Shown piece by piece: positions 8,626 through 17,616 of a stretch of 64,000 nucleotides of DNA. Positions within the stretch are counted from its first letter, which is position 1, and every line of letters begins with the position of its first letter. This DNA comes from Bacteroides sp. 224 (GTDB lineage: Bacteria; Bacteroidota; Bacteroidia; Bacteroidales; Bacteroidaceae): contig NZ_QVMK01000008.1 in assembly GCF_010500995.1 (NCBI RefSeq), positions 1 to 64,000 on the forward strand, in the 5' to 3' direction. A model generated the notes under the pieces. The model saw only the letters and a program-made list of their open reading frames with translations, did no database searches and was not told the origin of the DNA. A program made the position numbers and the translations under genes.

Positions 8626-9963
8626 ATGGAGACATTTTTGATTCGTGCTCTACAGCTCATTATGAGCTTGTCGTTGTTAGTGATTATTCACGAAGGAGGG
8701 CACTTTCTTTTCGCCCGCTTGTTTAAGATACGGGTAGAGAAGTTTTGTTTGTTTTTTGATCCTTGGTTCACACTTTTCAAATTTAAACCAAAGAAAAGTG
8801 ATACAGAATATGCAATCGGATGGTTACCCTTAGGTGGATATGTGAAGATTTCCGGAATGATTGACGAATCGTTGGATAAAGAACAGATGAAGCAGCCGGA
8901 ACAACCTTGGGAGTTTCGTACCAAACCGGCTTGGCAGCGTTTGTTGGTGATGGTAGGAGGAGTGTTGTTTAACTTCCTGCTGGCGTTGTTTATTTATTCC
9001 ATGATTCTTTTTGCTTGGGGAGATTCATACATCTCGGTGAAAGATACCCAGTGGGGAATGGATTATAATGAAACAGCCAAGAAAGTAGGATTTAAGGATG
9101 GAGACGTTCTAATTTCTGCCGATGGAAAAGAATTCACACGTCTGGATCTTCGGGCAGTGGTTGATGCTCGACAAGTGACTGTGCTTCGTGGAGGAAAAGA
9201 AGTATCTGTTTATATTCCCGAGGATATGATGCAGCAACTGATGGTTGATTCTATACGTTTCGCCTCTTATCGTTTTCCGTTTGTGGTGGATAGTGTAATA
9301 CCTAACTCTCCGGCATTAGCTGCCGGCATACAGCCGGGCGATAGCATTGCAGCATTGAATGGACAATCGGTGGTTTACTCGGATTTTATGGCTAATATGG
9401 GTCTTTTAAAGAAAAACATGGAAGCTAATCCGGATAGTATACCACAAATAGCTGTTACATACTTCCGCTCAGGCATAGAGAACACAGTGACTATGGCTCC
9501 GGATTCATTGTTTAAAGTGGGTATTGCTCCTGTGGTAAATATGGCAAAATTGCTTCCGACGGTAACAAAATCATTTGGTTTCTTCGAATCCTTCCCTGCC
9601 GGTATTGCACTTGGGGTTAATACGCTGAAAGGATATGTAGGAGATATGAAATATCTTTTCTCGAAAGAAGGAGCTAAACAGATTGGTGGATTTGGTACAA
9701 TTGGTAGCATTTTCCCGGCAACGTGGGATTGGCATCAATTCTGGTACATGACGGCTTTCCTTTCTATTATTCTGGCTTTCATGAATATTCTGCCTATTCC
9801 GGCGTTAGATGGAGGACATGTCTTATTCTTATTATACGAGATTGTTGCCCGTCGCAAACCCAGCGATAAGTTTATGGAATATTCGCAGGTAGCAGGTATG
9901 TTGCTGTTATTTGGCTTACTTATCTGGGCAAACTTCAATGATGTGCTGAGGTTTTTCTTCTAA
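8626..9963 (+). CDS. rseP: RIP metalloprotease RseP (site-2 protease)
   Basis: An inner-membrane zinc protease that cuts substrates within the bilayer, usually anti-sigma factors and signal-peptide remnants. The zinc motif HEGGH is at residues 22-26 in the first membrane segment. The third zinc ligand is in ALDGGH near residue 394 in a later membrane segment. PDZ-like sequence lies between them, with SPALAAGIQPGDSI near residue 226. The length of 445 is normal. An anti-sigma-like membrane protein lies at 15875-17035; a link is possible but unproven. Confidence 0.93.
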   Translation: METFLIRALQLIMSLSLLVIIHEGGHFLFARLFKIRVEKFCLFFDPWFTLFKFKPKKSDTEYAIGWLPLGGYVKISGMIDESLDKEQMKQPEQPWEFRTKPAWQRLLVMVGGVLFNFLLALFIYSMILFAWGDSYISVKDTQWGMDYNETAKKVGFKDGDVLISADGKEFTRLDLRAVVDARQVTVLRGGKEVSVYIPEDMMQQLMVDSIRFASYRFPFVVDSVIPNSPALAAGIQPGDSIAALNGQSVVYSDFMANMGLLKKNMEANPDSIPQIAVTYFRSGIENTVTMAPDSLFKVGIAPVVNMAKLLPTVTKSFGFFESFPAGIALGVNTLKGYVGDMKYLFSKEGAKQIGGFGTIGSIFPATWDWHQFWYMTAFLSIILAFMNILPIPALDGGHVLFLLYEIVARRKPSDKFMEYSQVAGMLLLFGLLIWANFNDVLRFFF

Positions 9964-9984
9964 AGCATGTTTTTAATAGCATAT

Positions 9985-10026
9985 AAAAAAGCTCGACTGG
10001 CATAGTGCTGGTCGAGCTTTTTATAT
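9985..10026 (+). terminator. rho-independent terminator after rseP
   Basis: An AAAAGCTCGAC / GTCGAGCTTTT stem (about 9987-9997 and 10011-10021) with a 13-base loop and a T-rich tail. The A-rich left flank also makes it usable for the convergent peptidase gene. Confidence 0.85.
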
Positions 10027-10042
10027 ATAATAGAATAGAGGT

Positions 10043-11221
10043 TTATTTCAATCCTAATTTCTTAGCAATATCTTTAGGAAGTGCATCCTTATGCAATACA
10101 ATATTCATAGTTTTGTATTTTACGAATGCCTTAGAAGCATACCACATACCGTTGTATTTACCGCTTTTTCCCCAAGAATTCTTTACCATATAATATTCTT
10201 TGCCATTTTGGTCTTTAGCAATACCATAAATAAGCATACCGTGGTCATCGGTTGTTTCCCAGTTGTCATAAGCAATCTGACGCATTTCCTGAGTTACTTC
10301 TTTTTCAGGACCTGGTTTAGAAGTAGCTTCTTTTTGTTTGTCGGCAGGAGCCATGCCTGTCCAACGAGCCATATCAGAGCCGGTGAGGTCGGTGCGTTCC
10401 ATATCAGGAAGAACAGCAATTCCGTTGCGGGTAAATCCGATTTCGCTTACGTCGCTACCCCATGCAATGGTGTAACCTTTGTTTACGGCGTTATCCATAA
10501 CAGCCATGAATTCATCAATCGGAAGATTCCATGAATTGCCATTGCGCCAGTTGTCCTGGATTTCAAGAGCGAATTCTGTGTAGAAAGGATGATGAGTATA
10601 AGAAGTAACTGAGATATAATCATCAGCATTCAAACCTAAAGATTCGGCAAATGATTTCGGAGTATATTCTTTCCCTTTATAAGAGAAATTTTCGGGGCAA
10701 GCTCCTAAGTAAGTGTTATAAACATTAACAAGACCTTGCTTCCAAACCGGGGTCAGTTTTTTGAGCGTTCCTTTAGCAATAGCATTAACATAACCTTCTG
10801 CCACGGCATCCAGTTCTGCATGAATGTGCATAGAGTCTCCATACATAATTCCCGGCATAGCCTCTTGAGGAACTAAACCATAATGCTTCATACAATAAAT
10901 AACATCGTAAAAGCTACCACCCGGTGAGAAAGAGTTGTCGCCATGCAAGCGAACGTATCTTTCGGCACGATCCACCATAGTGTGGTGTACAATAAACATC
11001 TCTGCTAAATCGTGTTCTCCTTTTCCTTTACGAAGTAGTTCGGATTCTAAAAGTCCTAATCCGGAGAAACTCCAACAAGTACTGGAGCGATTTTGGTTTT
11101 TCACAGAGGTGATAGGGTTTTCTTTCACGGTAGTAAAAACAAAGCCTTCTTTGGCTTCTTGTGCCGCAACACTCATAGTAAACGCTGTGAGGGCAACGAT
11201 AAGTGTGAATTTCTTAATCAT
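10043..11221 (-). CDS. secreted C1-family (papain-fold) aminopeptidase
   Basis: 392 residues with a signal peptide ending near residue 20 (MSVAAQ). It has the bleomycin hydrolase/PepC pattern. The catalytic Cys is Cys49 in NQNRSSTCWSFSG, and the catalytic His lies in DDHGMLIYG near residue 328. The Asn is in MVKNSWGKSG near residue 346. It should hydrolyse peptides in the periplasm. The PepC family is usually cytoplasmic; the exported form is common in Bacteroidetes. It stands alone, with a TACCTTTG box 27 bp upstream and a shared terminator downstream. Confidence 0.9.
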   Translation of the reverse strand: MIKKFTLIVALTAFTMSVAAQEAKEGFVFTTVKENPITSVKNQNRSSTCWSFSGLGLLESELLRKGKGEHDLAEMFIVHHTMVDRAERYVRLHGDNSFSPGGSFYDVIYCMKHYGLVPQEAMPGIMYGDSMHIHAELDAVAEGYVNAIAKGTLKKLTPVWKQGLVNVYNTYLGACPENFSYKGKEYTPKSFAESLGLNADDYISVTSYTHHPFYTEFALEIQDNWRNGNSWNLPIDEFMAVMDNAVNKGYTIAWGSDVSEIGFTRNGIAVLPDMERTDLTGSDMARWTGMAPADKQKEATSKPGPEKEVTQEMRQIAYDNWETTDDHGMLIYGIAKDQNGKEYYMVKNSWGKSGKYNGMWYASKAFVKYKTMNIVLHKDALPKDIAKKLGLK

Positions 11222-11248
11222 AAAATGAATATCTAATTAATATATATG

Positions 11249-11256
11249 CAAAGGTA
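11249..11256 (-). promoter_or_regulatory. -7 box for the C1 peptidase gene
   Basis: The minus strand reads TACCTTTG, a TAnnTTTG match 27 bp upstream of the start at 11221. Confidence 0.45.
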
Positions 11257-11363
11257 TGTTTTTTTATTTGTTTTTAAATAAAGGAATTCAATATATTCAA
11301 TAATATCATTTTGTGTGCTGAAAAAAAGAGTATATCTCAATGCTTACAACTTATGAATTATAT

Positions 11364-11394
11364 TTTCGGTAGTCGTAGAGAAAAACTATCTTTG
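11364..11394 (+). promoter_or_regulatory. promoter for the patatin gene
   Basis: TTTC (11364-11367), a 19-bp spacer and TATCTTTG (11387-11394) match the Bacteroidetes -33/-7 arrangement with one mismatch in the -33 box. It predicts a leader of about 84 nt, in which ACTCC and GGAGT could pair. Confidence 0.6.
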
Positions 11395-11484
11395 GGGAGA
11401 AAACTCCTTATTTTTTGGGACGACCTGATTCACGGAGTAATTTATCTTCTTTATTAATTATTAAAGAGAAAAATAAAACATTTA

Positions 11485-12330
11485 ATGAAACATATAATTA
11501 GTGATAAAACAGCATTAATATTAGAAGGTGGCGGAATGCGCGGTGTTTTTACCTGTGGCGTATTAGATTATTTTATGGATCATAACATTCGTTTTCCTTA
11601 TACTGTAGGAGTGTCAGCAGGGGCATGCAATGGTCTTTCTTATATGTCAAAGCAAAGAGGCAGGGCTAAATACAGCAATATTGATCTGCTTGAGAAATAT
11701 AACTATATAGGATTCAAATACTTATTTAAAAAGGGTAATATAATGGACTTTGATTTATTGTTCCATGAATTTCCCGAGCATATCCTTCCTTATGATTATG
11801 AAGCTTATTTATCCTGTCCGGAGCGTTATGAAATGGTAACAACTAACTGCCTTACAGGAGAAGCCAATTACTTCGAAGAAAAGAAAGATAGAAAACGTAT
11901 TATTGATATTGTAAAAGCTTCCAGTAGTTTACCATTTGTTTGTCCGGTTACGCATGTCGACGGAATCCCCATGTTAGATGGTGGGTTGGTAGATTCTATT
12001 CCTTTGCAACGAGCCATGGATTTGGGATATACCAATAATAATATTGTAGTGTTAACTCGCAACCGAGGTTATCGAAAAGAAAGTAAAGATATTAAAGTAC
12101 CATCTTTTTTATATCGTAAATATCCTAAGGTGCGTGAAGTATTTGGTCAGCGGGGAGCATTATACAACGCTCAACTTGATATGGTAGAACGCATGGAAGA
12201 TGAAGGCTTAATTAAAGTAATTCGCCCCTTAAAGCCAATAAGCGTAGACCGAATGGAAAAAGATACCAAGAAACTAACCGCGCTTTACGAAGAAGGCTAT
12301 GAATGCGCAGCAAATAAGCTGAAAGCTTAG
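11485..12330 (+). CDS. patatin-like phospholipase
   Basis: 281 residues, no signal peptide. It shows the patatin oxyanion loop LEGGGMRGVF at residues 13-22, the nucleophile elbow GVSAG at 42-46 with Ser44, and the catalytic Asp in MLDGGLVDS (Asp164), so the Ser-Asp dyad is complete. It is a likely acyl hydrolase of the RssA/YjjU type acting on membrane lipids; the substrate is unknown. It is a single gene with its own promoter and terminator. Confidence 0.9.
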   Translation: MKHIISDKTALILEGGGMRGVFTCGVLDYFMDHNIRFPYTVGVSAGACNGLSYMSKQRGRAKYSNIDLLEKYNYIGFKYLFKKGNIMDFDLLFHEFPEHILPYDYEAYLSCPERYEMVTTNCLTGEANYFEEKKDRKRIIDIVKASSSLPFVCPVTHVDGIPMLDGGLVDSIPLQRAMDLGYTNNNIVVLTRNRGYRKESKDIKVPSFLYRKYPKVREVFGQRGALYNAQLDMVERMEDEGLIKVIRPLKPISVDRMEKDTKKLTALYEEGYECAANKLKA

Positions 12331-12343
12331 AAACCATTTACAG

Positions 12344-12374
12344 TAAAGGCTATTCAATCACTGAATAGCCTTTA
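12344..12374 (+). terminator. terminator after the patatin gene
   Basis: A perfect 13-bp stem, TAAAGGCTATTCA (12344-12356) with TGAATAGCCTTTA (12362-12374), and a 5-base loop, followed by a weak T-rich tail. Confidence 0.8.
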
Positions 12375-12430
12375 CATTATTCTTTTACGTTTGATTTTTT
12401 AGGGGTCAATAATGAGGTAAAAGAATTAGG

Positions 12431-12550
12431 TTAAAAAGCATACAATAGGAATAGTATAAACACGATTAAATGTATTCCAACAAGTATACTATTGTTCACA
12501 AATTTAGATTTCACGTTAACTGTGTTCGAATGTGTGTTACGCTTCTTCAT
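12431..12550 (-). CDS. 39-residue single-pass membrane protein
   Basis: A short frame on the minus strand, ATG at 12550 and TAA at 12431. The product begins MKKRNTHSNTVNVKSK, a basic hydrophilic part, and ends with a hydrophobic segment ILVGIHLIVFILFLLYAF that would span the membrane once and finish at the C-terminus. A TATCTTTG promoter box lies 24 bp upstream (12575-12582). The design (positive N-terminus, one membrane helix, own promoter) is that of small regulatory or toxin-like membrane proteins, but I do not recognise the family. It lies between the patatin and M3 peptidase genes. Chance cannot be excluded for so short a frame. Confidence 0.55.
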   Translation of the reverse strand: MKKRNTHSNTVNVKSKFVNNSILVGIHLIVFILFLLYAF

Positions 12551-12574
12551 ACTTGTGTTCTGTTTAGTTCTTTG

Positions 12575-12582
12575 CAAAGATA
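12575..12582 (-). promoter_or_regulatory. -7 box for the 39-residue membrane protein gene
   Basis: The minus strand reads TATCTTTG, a TAnnTTTG match, 24 bp upstream of the ATG at 12550. Confidence 0.45.
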
Positions 12583-12711
12583 AACTTTTTTAAAGAAATT
12601 TAAGTAAAGAATTCCGTTAAAGATCTAAGCTTTTTGATCTTTATTTCGGATTTAATATGTGCAAATATTGTAGTAACGTTTGTTTTAATTGTATTTTCTG
12701 TGTTTTATTCC

Positions 12712-12755
12712 TTAAAAAAGAGAATCCCTGCCCGAATAAACGAACAGGGATTATT
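12712..12755 (-). terminator. terminator after the M3 peptidase gene
   Basis: An AATCCCTG / CAGGGATT stem (12723-12730 and 12745-12752) with a 14-base loop. Read leftward, the stem is followed by CTCTTTTTTAAGG, the U tract expected for the minus-strand transcript. Confidence 0.75.
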
Positions 12756-12773
12756 TTAGAGCTTTTTTAGAGT

Positions 12774-14873
12774 TTATTTTAGTCCTCTATTCTCAAGTAG
12801 GGCTTCGGTTCCGGGTTTAGAACCGCGGAAGTTGATGTACATATCCATAGCATTATCAATACCTCCCGGAGTAAGTATGTAATTACGGAAACGTGCTGCC
12901 ACTTCTTGGTTATAGATGTCGCCTGTTTCAACAAAAGCCTGATAAGCATCACAATCTAACACTTCGGCCCAGATGTAGCTGTAATATCCGGCTGTATATC
13001 CGCCTCCCATAGTATGATTGAAATAGGTAGAGCGATATCTGGCAGGTATTTGTTTTAATAGTCCGCGTTCAGCCAATGTTCCAAACTCGAAATCTGCTAC
13101 ATTGAAATTATTAGGTATTTGTTTCAACACATGATAATCCATGTCGAGGTAGGCAGCAGCCAGATATTCGGTAGTAGCGAAACCTTGTCCGTATTTGCCG
13201 CTTTTATCCAGTTTCTCGATAAGTTCTTCAGGAATCAATTCGCCGGTTTCGTAATGTTTGGCATATACTTTCAGTACTTCCGGTTCCAAGGTCCAATGTT
13301 CCATGATTTGCGAAGGCAATTCAACGAAATCGCGTGGAACGCCGGCTATACCATAATAATGTACATCTTTGAACAGATTGTGTAATCCATGTCCAAACTC
13401 GTGAAATAAGGTGCTGGCTTCGTCGGCACTCAATAAGGCAGGTTTGCCCGGTGTTGGTTCGCTAAAGTTACATACGATAGTTACAACAGGTGCTAAACGC
13501 TTTCCGTCTTTATAAGTTTGTGCACGGTATGCACCGCACCAAGCGCCACTTCTTTTTCCCTTGCGGGGGAAGTAATCCATATAAAGAATACCTAAGTGTG
13601 TACCGTCTTTATCTTTACATTCAAAAGCTTCTGCATCGGGATGGGGCAATGGCAAATTGCTTACCGAAGAGAATGTGATACCATATAATTTTCCGGCTAC
13701 ATAAAAGGCACCATCTCTTACGTTTTCGAGTTTTAAATAAGGGCGGATTTCATTTTCGTCGAGATTGAATTTAGCCTTTTTGGCTTTTTCGAAGTAGTAG
13801 CGCCAGTCCCAGCCTTCGGCAGTGAAGTTTTTACCTTCTTTTTTGATTTCGGCTTGAATGTCGGTCAGTTCTTCTTTGGCTTTCTTTAATGAAGGAGTCC
13901 ACAATTCGTTTAATAATTCATAAACGCTTTCGGGAGTTTGCGCCATTCTATCTTCAAGAACAAAGGAAGCATAGTCTTCATAACCCATTAATTGAGCTTT
14001 CTCCAAACGTTTTTCTACAAGCTTTCTAACAATCTCTTTATTGTCGTTTTCATTGTTATTATTACCACGATTAATGTATGCCTCAAAAAGTTCTTTCCGA
14101 AGTTCGCGATTATCGGCATTTTGTAAGAAAGGAAGTGCACTGGGGTTGGCCAATGTAAATACCCATTTTCCTTCCAATCCGGCAGCTTTGGCAGCTTGTG
14201 CGGCGGTAGCTATTTGTGTTTCGGATAAACCGGCCAGATCCGATTCTTTTTCTATAATTAACTTATAGTTGTCGGCATCACGACGCATGTTTTGGGCAAA
14301 GCTGATTTGCAAAAGTGATATCTCGCTGTTTAGTTTACGTAAAAGTTCTTGTTTGTCTTCCGGTAGGTTGGCTCCTCCGCGTACAAAGCTTTTATAGGTT
14401 TCTTCCAAAAGTTTGGCATCTTCCTTATTAAGATTCAGTTGATCTTTCTTTTCGTACACCGATTTAATGCGTGTAAAAAGTACAGGATTTAAACGAATGT
14501 CGTCACTGTGCTTAGAAAATTGTGGCGACATTTCTTGATTTAAAGCATCCATTTCATCATTGGAGTTTGCACCACTTAGTCCATAAAATACCATTTGGGC
14601 TTTACGGAGTAATTTTCCGCTTTGATCCATAGCTGCAATGGTGTTTTCGAATGTAGGCTCTTCGGGGTTGTTGCAAATAGCTTCAATTTCCGCAGCTTCT
14701 TCTTCCATACCTTTTATAAAGGCAGGTTTATAGTGTTCCTGTTTGATTTCATTGAAAGGAGGAACCTCAAAAGGAGTAGAATACTCGGTGAAGAAAGGAT
14801 TCATTTCATTTTGTTTTTCTGTACAGGCTGCAACTAATACGGTAAGTGCGGCAGCCATCATGATTTTTTTCAT
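12774..14873 (-). CDS. M3-family peptidyl-dipeptidase (Dcp-like), lipoprotein
   Basis: 699 residues. The start MKKIMMAAALTVLVAACTEK is a lipoprotein signal with lipobox VAAC, so it should be anchored in the cell envelope. The zinc motif HEFGH, in TLFHEFGHGLHNLFKD, is near residue 490 with the downstream Glu expected in the following helix. The C-terminal part with MGGGYTAGYYSYIWAE is typical of oligopeptidase A/Dcp. It should cleave oligopeptides, probably releasing dipeptides. Single gene with a TATATTTG box upstream (14914-14921) and its own terminator. Confidence 0.92.
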   Translation of the reverse strand: MKKIMMAAALTVLVAACTEKQNEMNPFFTEYSTPFEVPPFNEIKQEHYKPAFIKGMEEEAAEIEAICNNPEEPTFENTIAAMDQSGKLLRKAQMVFYGLSGANSNDEMDALNQEMSPQFSKHSDDIRLNPVLFTRIKSVYEKKDQLNLNKEDAKLLEETYKSFVRGGANLPEDKQELLRKLNSEISLLQISFAQNMRRDADNYKLIIEKESDLAGLSETQIATAAQAAKAAGLEGKWVFTLANPSALPFLQNADNRELRKELFEAYINRGNNNNENDNKEIVRKLVEKRLEKAQLMGYEDYASFVLEDRMAQTPESVYELLNELWTPSLKKAKEELTDIQAEIKKEGKNFTAEGWDWRYYFEKAKKAKFNLDENEIRPYLKLENVRDGAFYVAGKLYGITFSSVSNLPLPHPDAEAFECKDKDGTHLGILYMDYFPRKGKRSGAWCGAYRAQTYKDGKRLAPVVTIVCNFSEPTPGKPALLSADEASTLFHEFGHGLHNLFKDVHYYGIAGVPRDFVELPSQIMEHWTLEPEVLKVYAKHYETGELIPEELIEKLDKSGKYGQGFATTEYLAAAYLDMDYHVLKQIPNNFNVADFEFGTLAERGLLKQIPARYRSTYFNHTMGGGYTAGYYSYIWAEVLDCDAYQAFVETGDIYNQEVAARFRNYILTPGGIDNAMDMYINFRGSKPGTEALLENRGLK

Positions 14874-14913
14874 TGGAGATCATTTAGAAATTTAATAATA
14901 AAAATGTAAAGTG

Positions 14914-14921
14914 CAAATATA
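14914..14921 (-). promoter_or_regulatory. -7 box for the M3 peptidase gene
   Basis: The minus strand reads TATATTTG, 40 bp upstream of the start codon at 14873. Confidence 0.45.
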
Positions 14922-15120
14922 CAGAAAAGGGAGGATAAAACCATGTTTCTCTTTCAAAATGAAACTTAATTGCCTATTTGTTAGATGGAGAAGGATAGGA
15001 CATTCTTGAGGTGAAATAGGACATTGAAATTAAAAAAATGTTATATATCTTCGTGAGTATAGTAATAATAAAGTAGAACAGGGTTGATTATTCTTTTTCT
15101 ACTTAAAAAACGGTAAGAAG

Positions 15121-15357
15121 ATGATAGGTGAATTGCTAAAAAAAGAAATTAGCCGGGATGCAAGAGTCATTTGGAGTCTACTTGAAGAGAACAGGCGAAT
15201 GACAGTAGAAGCTATCCGTGTAGATACACGATATGCTGAAGGTTCTATACTACTTTCATTGGGTTGGCTGGCAAGGGAGAACAAAGTGACCTTTTTTGAA
15301 TTGAATGGGTCTTTAGCAGTTGAAGCGAATCTTCCTGATTCAAGTCTGTATTGTTAA
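15121..15357 (+). CDS. small winged-helix protein (DUF2582-like), copy A
   Basis: 78 residues. The pattern VIWSLLEENRRMTVEAIR, then a helix, then LGWLARENKVTFFELNG, fits the short winged-helix domain seen in the DUF2582 family: three helices and a wing. It is probably a small DNA- or protein-binding regulator; the target is unknown. A second member lies at 19763-19972 with the same layout (VWSVL, then VRWLAKDYNIGL), on the far side of the sigma/VWA genes. A hairpin terminator follows. Confidence 0.75.
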   Translation: MIGELLKKEISRDARVIWSLLEENRRMTVEAIRVDTRYAEGSILLSLGWLARENKVTFFELNGSLAVEANLPDSSLYC

Positions 15358-15391
15358 TGTAAAGGTTGATTGGAATCAGGCTAAAGATCTA

Positions 15392-15447
15392 CATCCTGCT
15401 GCCTATTTGCATTCTTTATCTGTAAGTTTGGCAGCAGGGTGTTTTTA
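15392..15447 (+). terminator. terminator after winged-helix copy A
   Basis: A CATCCTGCTGCC / GGCAGCAGGGTG stem (15392-15403 and 15430-15441, one G-T pair), a long loop, then TTTTT. Confidence 0.75.
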
Positions 15448-15528
15448 TCTTTTAACAAGAAAGTGGACATGAACAAATATGCTTATTGGTCTGTTTTATA
15501 CGTATTCAATAATAAAAACAGAATCAAT

Positions 15529-15870
15529 ATGGCTAAGTTTGAAATTACAAAAAGGAAGAATGGGGAGTTTCAGTTCAATTTAAAAGCTTCTAACGGCGAG
15601 ATTATACTGACAAGCGAAGGATATAAAGCAAAAGTTAGTTGCAAAAATGGTATAGAATCCGTGAAAGTGAACAGTCAGAATGCCGAACATTTTGATAAGA
15701 AAGTGTCCTCAAACGGAAAATTCTACTTTAATCTAATAGCTTCCAATGGTCAGGTAGTAGGTACCAGTGAAATGTACGAAAGCGAATCGGGAAGAAATAA
15801 CGGTATAGCTTCTGTCATGAGAAATGCTCCTGATGCGATATTGTTTGATTTATCCAATGAGGAAAAGTAA
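15529..15870 (+). CDS. YegP-family protein (two DUF1508 repeats)
   Basis: 113 residues from the ATG at 15529, which gives the family start MAKFEITKRKNGEFQFN. Two tandem DUF1508 units are visible: FQFNLKASNGEIILTSEGY with NGIESVKVN, and FYFNLIASNGQVVGTSEMY with NGIASVMRN. The family is small, cytoplasmic and of unknown function; structures show a compact beta dimer. The frame is open from 15439 but the added 30 residues have no family match. The stop lies 4 bp from the convergent TonB-like gene, with no terminator between. Confidence 0.88.
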   Translation: MAKFEITKRKNGEFQFNLKASNGEIILTSEGYKAKVSCKNGIESVKVNSQNAEHFDKKVSSNGKFYFNLIASNGQVVGTSEMYESESGRNNGIASVMRNAPDAILFDLSNEEK

Positions 15871-15874
15871 AGCG

Positions 15875-17035
15875 TTAGAATTTAACTTTAACTTCTACAT
15901 TACCGTTTTCTACAGTCCACTTAGGGCCTTCTTTCACTAAGCGAATAGCTTCTTGATCGGCCGATGGACAAAGAGTTTTAATAACCATTATATTTTGGGG
16001 ATTTCCCAAACTGTCGATATGGAAGGAGAGGGTTACTTCTCCTTTCGTTTTTTTACATTCGTCGGTAGGACGGATGAGGTTCTTTTTAAGATATTTGCGA
16101 TAGGCTTTCCAACCATCTACTGGTGCAGGTTGAGCGGTATCTTTGGTGTCTTTTAGTTCTTTTTGAGAAATAATTGAAACAGATTCTGTAAGATCTACTT
16201 TATCTCTTGGTATGATTCCGGTGGAAACAACAACTTCACATAGCCTGTTTCCTTCATCTTCCTTCATCGCAATTAACATTGGCTTGCTTGTATCTGCTTT
16301 CAAGCTAACAGGTTCTAAACCAATGTAATTGAATTTAAGCATACTTCCATTGTTTGCTTTCAATTCAAAGTTTCCGTCTATATCGCTGACTGTGCCTGAA
16401 CCGGGTTTACCATCTATAGAAACATTTACCCCAATGAGTGGCTCGCCCGACTGTGATAAAACTTTTCCTTTAATTAAGGAAGAGGTGTTGTAAGCTCCCG
16501 TGAAATTTTTCTTTGAACGAGTAAGTGCTTGGCTGTCTACTTTAATGGTAATATTATCTGCAAACACACTTTCTTCGGCTACTGTAATTTCTTGAACTTG
16601 TATGTCGCTACCGGGCACACTTACTTTAGCAAGAGCTTTGGGTGCTTTTTTTGCTTTTGGGGTAGTTTCTGCTATTGCAGGCACGGGTATGGGGTCGGGT
16701 TTTGTTGAATCTTCCTGGTGTATAACGGGAGAGGAGACAGTATACAAATCCGTATCGGGCGACAGATGTGTTTCGTTAACAAGAAAGTATGTGCCTAACC
16801 CAATCACAACTAATATACTTGCAGCAACACTCCATGCTCTGAGCGTTTGCTGTTTTTGCTTTGTTTTAGATTGAATTCTCTTTTGAAGAAGCTCGGCATT
16901 GCTTTGGTGGCTGCCCTTCACTTTATCGTAACCCTCCAGCGCATCGGCAAGGAAGGGGTCTCTCATGGCATCTTTTTCGATGCGGTGAGCCTCTTTTCCC
17001 TTACGAGAACCTGTTATGTAACGCCAAAGTTTCAT
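15875..17035 (-). CDS. membrane TonB-like protein with carboxypeptidase-regulatory domain (putative anti-sigma partner)
   Basis: 386 residues. A basic cytoplasmic N-terminus (1-66) is followed by one membrane segment at 67-86, a Pro/Lys/Ala-rich linker and a carboxypeptidase regulatory-like fold (about 187-265, GKVLSQSGEPLIGVNVSIDG). A short stretch like the start of a TonB-receptor plug comes next (EVVVSTGIIPRDKVDL), then a TonB C-terminal domain (about 306-386, GEVTLSFHIDSLGN). Its start overlaps the stop of the ECF sigma gene by 4 bp, the layout of sigma/anti-sigma pairs. The cytoplasmic part is the candidate sigma-binding region; that is inference. The periplasmic fold closely resembles the N-terminal domain of the divergent VWA protein. 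Confidence 0.8.
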   Translation of the reverse strand: MKLWRYITGSRKGKEAHRIEKDAMRDPFLADALEGYDKVKGSHQSNAELLQKRIQSKTKQKQQTLRAWSVAASILVVIGLGTYFLVNETHLSPDTDLYTVSSPVIHQEDSTKPDPIPVPAIAETTPKAKKAPKALAKVSVPGSDIQVQEITVAEESVFADNITIKVDSQALTRSKKNFTGAYNTSSLIKGKVLSQSGEPLIGVNVSIDGKPGSGTVSDIDGNFELKANNGSMLKFNYIGLEPVSLKADTSKPMLIAMKEDEGNRLCEVVVSTGIIPRDKVDLTESVSIISQKELKDTKDTAQPAPVDGWKAYRKYLKKNLIRPTDECKKTKGEVTLSFHIDSLGNPQNIMVIKTLCPSADQEAIRLVKEGPKWTVENGNVEVKVKF

Positions 17036-17616
17036 TTCGAATGTTTATCTATACAAAGTTTTAAATTACGCTTCCCGTTTTGAATATAGCTTTTTACAGC
17101 TTTTAAAGAGAAGCCTGTTTTATCCACAATATCTGCATAAGACATTTCTTTCATAAAAAAATGAATGATGCTGACGCGCTGTTGCTCGGGAAGCTTTTCC
17201 AAACATCTTCGAAGAGCAACCGTTTTTTCCTGATCGTTCTCCTCTTCACATAATAGATGCAAAACTTCGTCGGATTCCATAATTTCGGTATTGAAATCTA
17301 CTATTATTTCTTTATTCTCTTTTCGGAGAATCTGTAAGCAATGGTTTTTGACTACACTGTAAAGCCATGTTCTGAATACATCAATCTCGTAACCTGCTAT
17401 TTTAAGATGAAGGTTCTCAAAAAGTTGCATAACAGCGTCTTGTGCTTTATCCTCGTCGCGCAGATACTTTAAGCAAACCCCATAAATCAGTGGAATATAT
17501 CGATTGTACAATTCTCCAAAGTATTCGGCGTGTCCGGACTTTCTGTGCAGTTGCAGCAGTTCTTCATCCGTATGTGTTGATATGTTTTTGAGGCGAAGCA
17601 AAAAGTTTTTTTGCAA
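17032..17616 (-). CDS. ECF-type RNA polymerase sigma factor
   Basis: 194 residues at most. Region 2 contains YIPLIYGVCLKYLRDEDKAQDAVMQLFENL and the FRTWLYSVVKNHC segment; region 4 contains LPEQQRVSIIHFFMKEMSYADIVDKTGFSLKAVKSYI with its helix-turn-helix. It should direct RNA polymerase to an envelope-related regulon. The start is uncertain: the only start-like codon is TTG at 17616, because an in-frame TAA lies just upstream, and no ATG occurs near the N-terminus. That TTG is covered by a TATTTTTG box at 17614-17621. Translationally coupled to the membrane TonB-like gene. Confidence 0.9.
   Translation of the reverse strand: MQKNFLLRLKNISTHTDEELLQLHRKSGHAEYFGELYNRYIPLIYGVCLKYLRDEDKAQDAVMQLFENLHLKIAGYEIDVFRTWLYSVVKNHCLQILRKENKEIIVDFNTEIMESDEVLHLLCEEENDQEKTVALRRCLEKLPEQQRVSIIHFFMKEMSYADIVDKTGFSLKAVKSYIQNGKRNLKLCIDKHSK

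Noticed and set aside
15439-15528. Longer start for the YegP-family gene
   Set aside because: The extra 30 residues do not belong to the family and overlap the tail of the upstream terminator.
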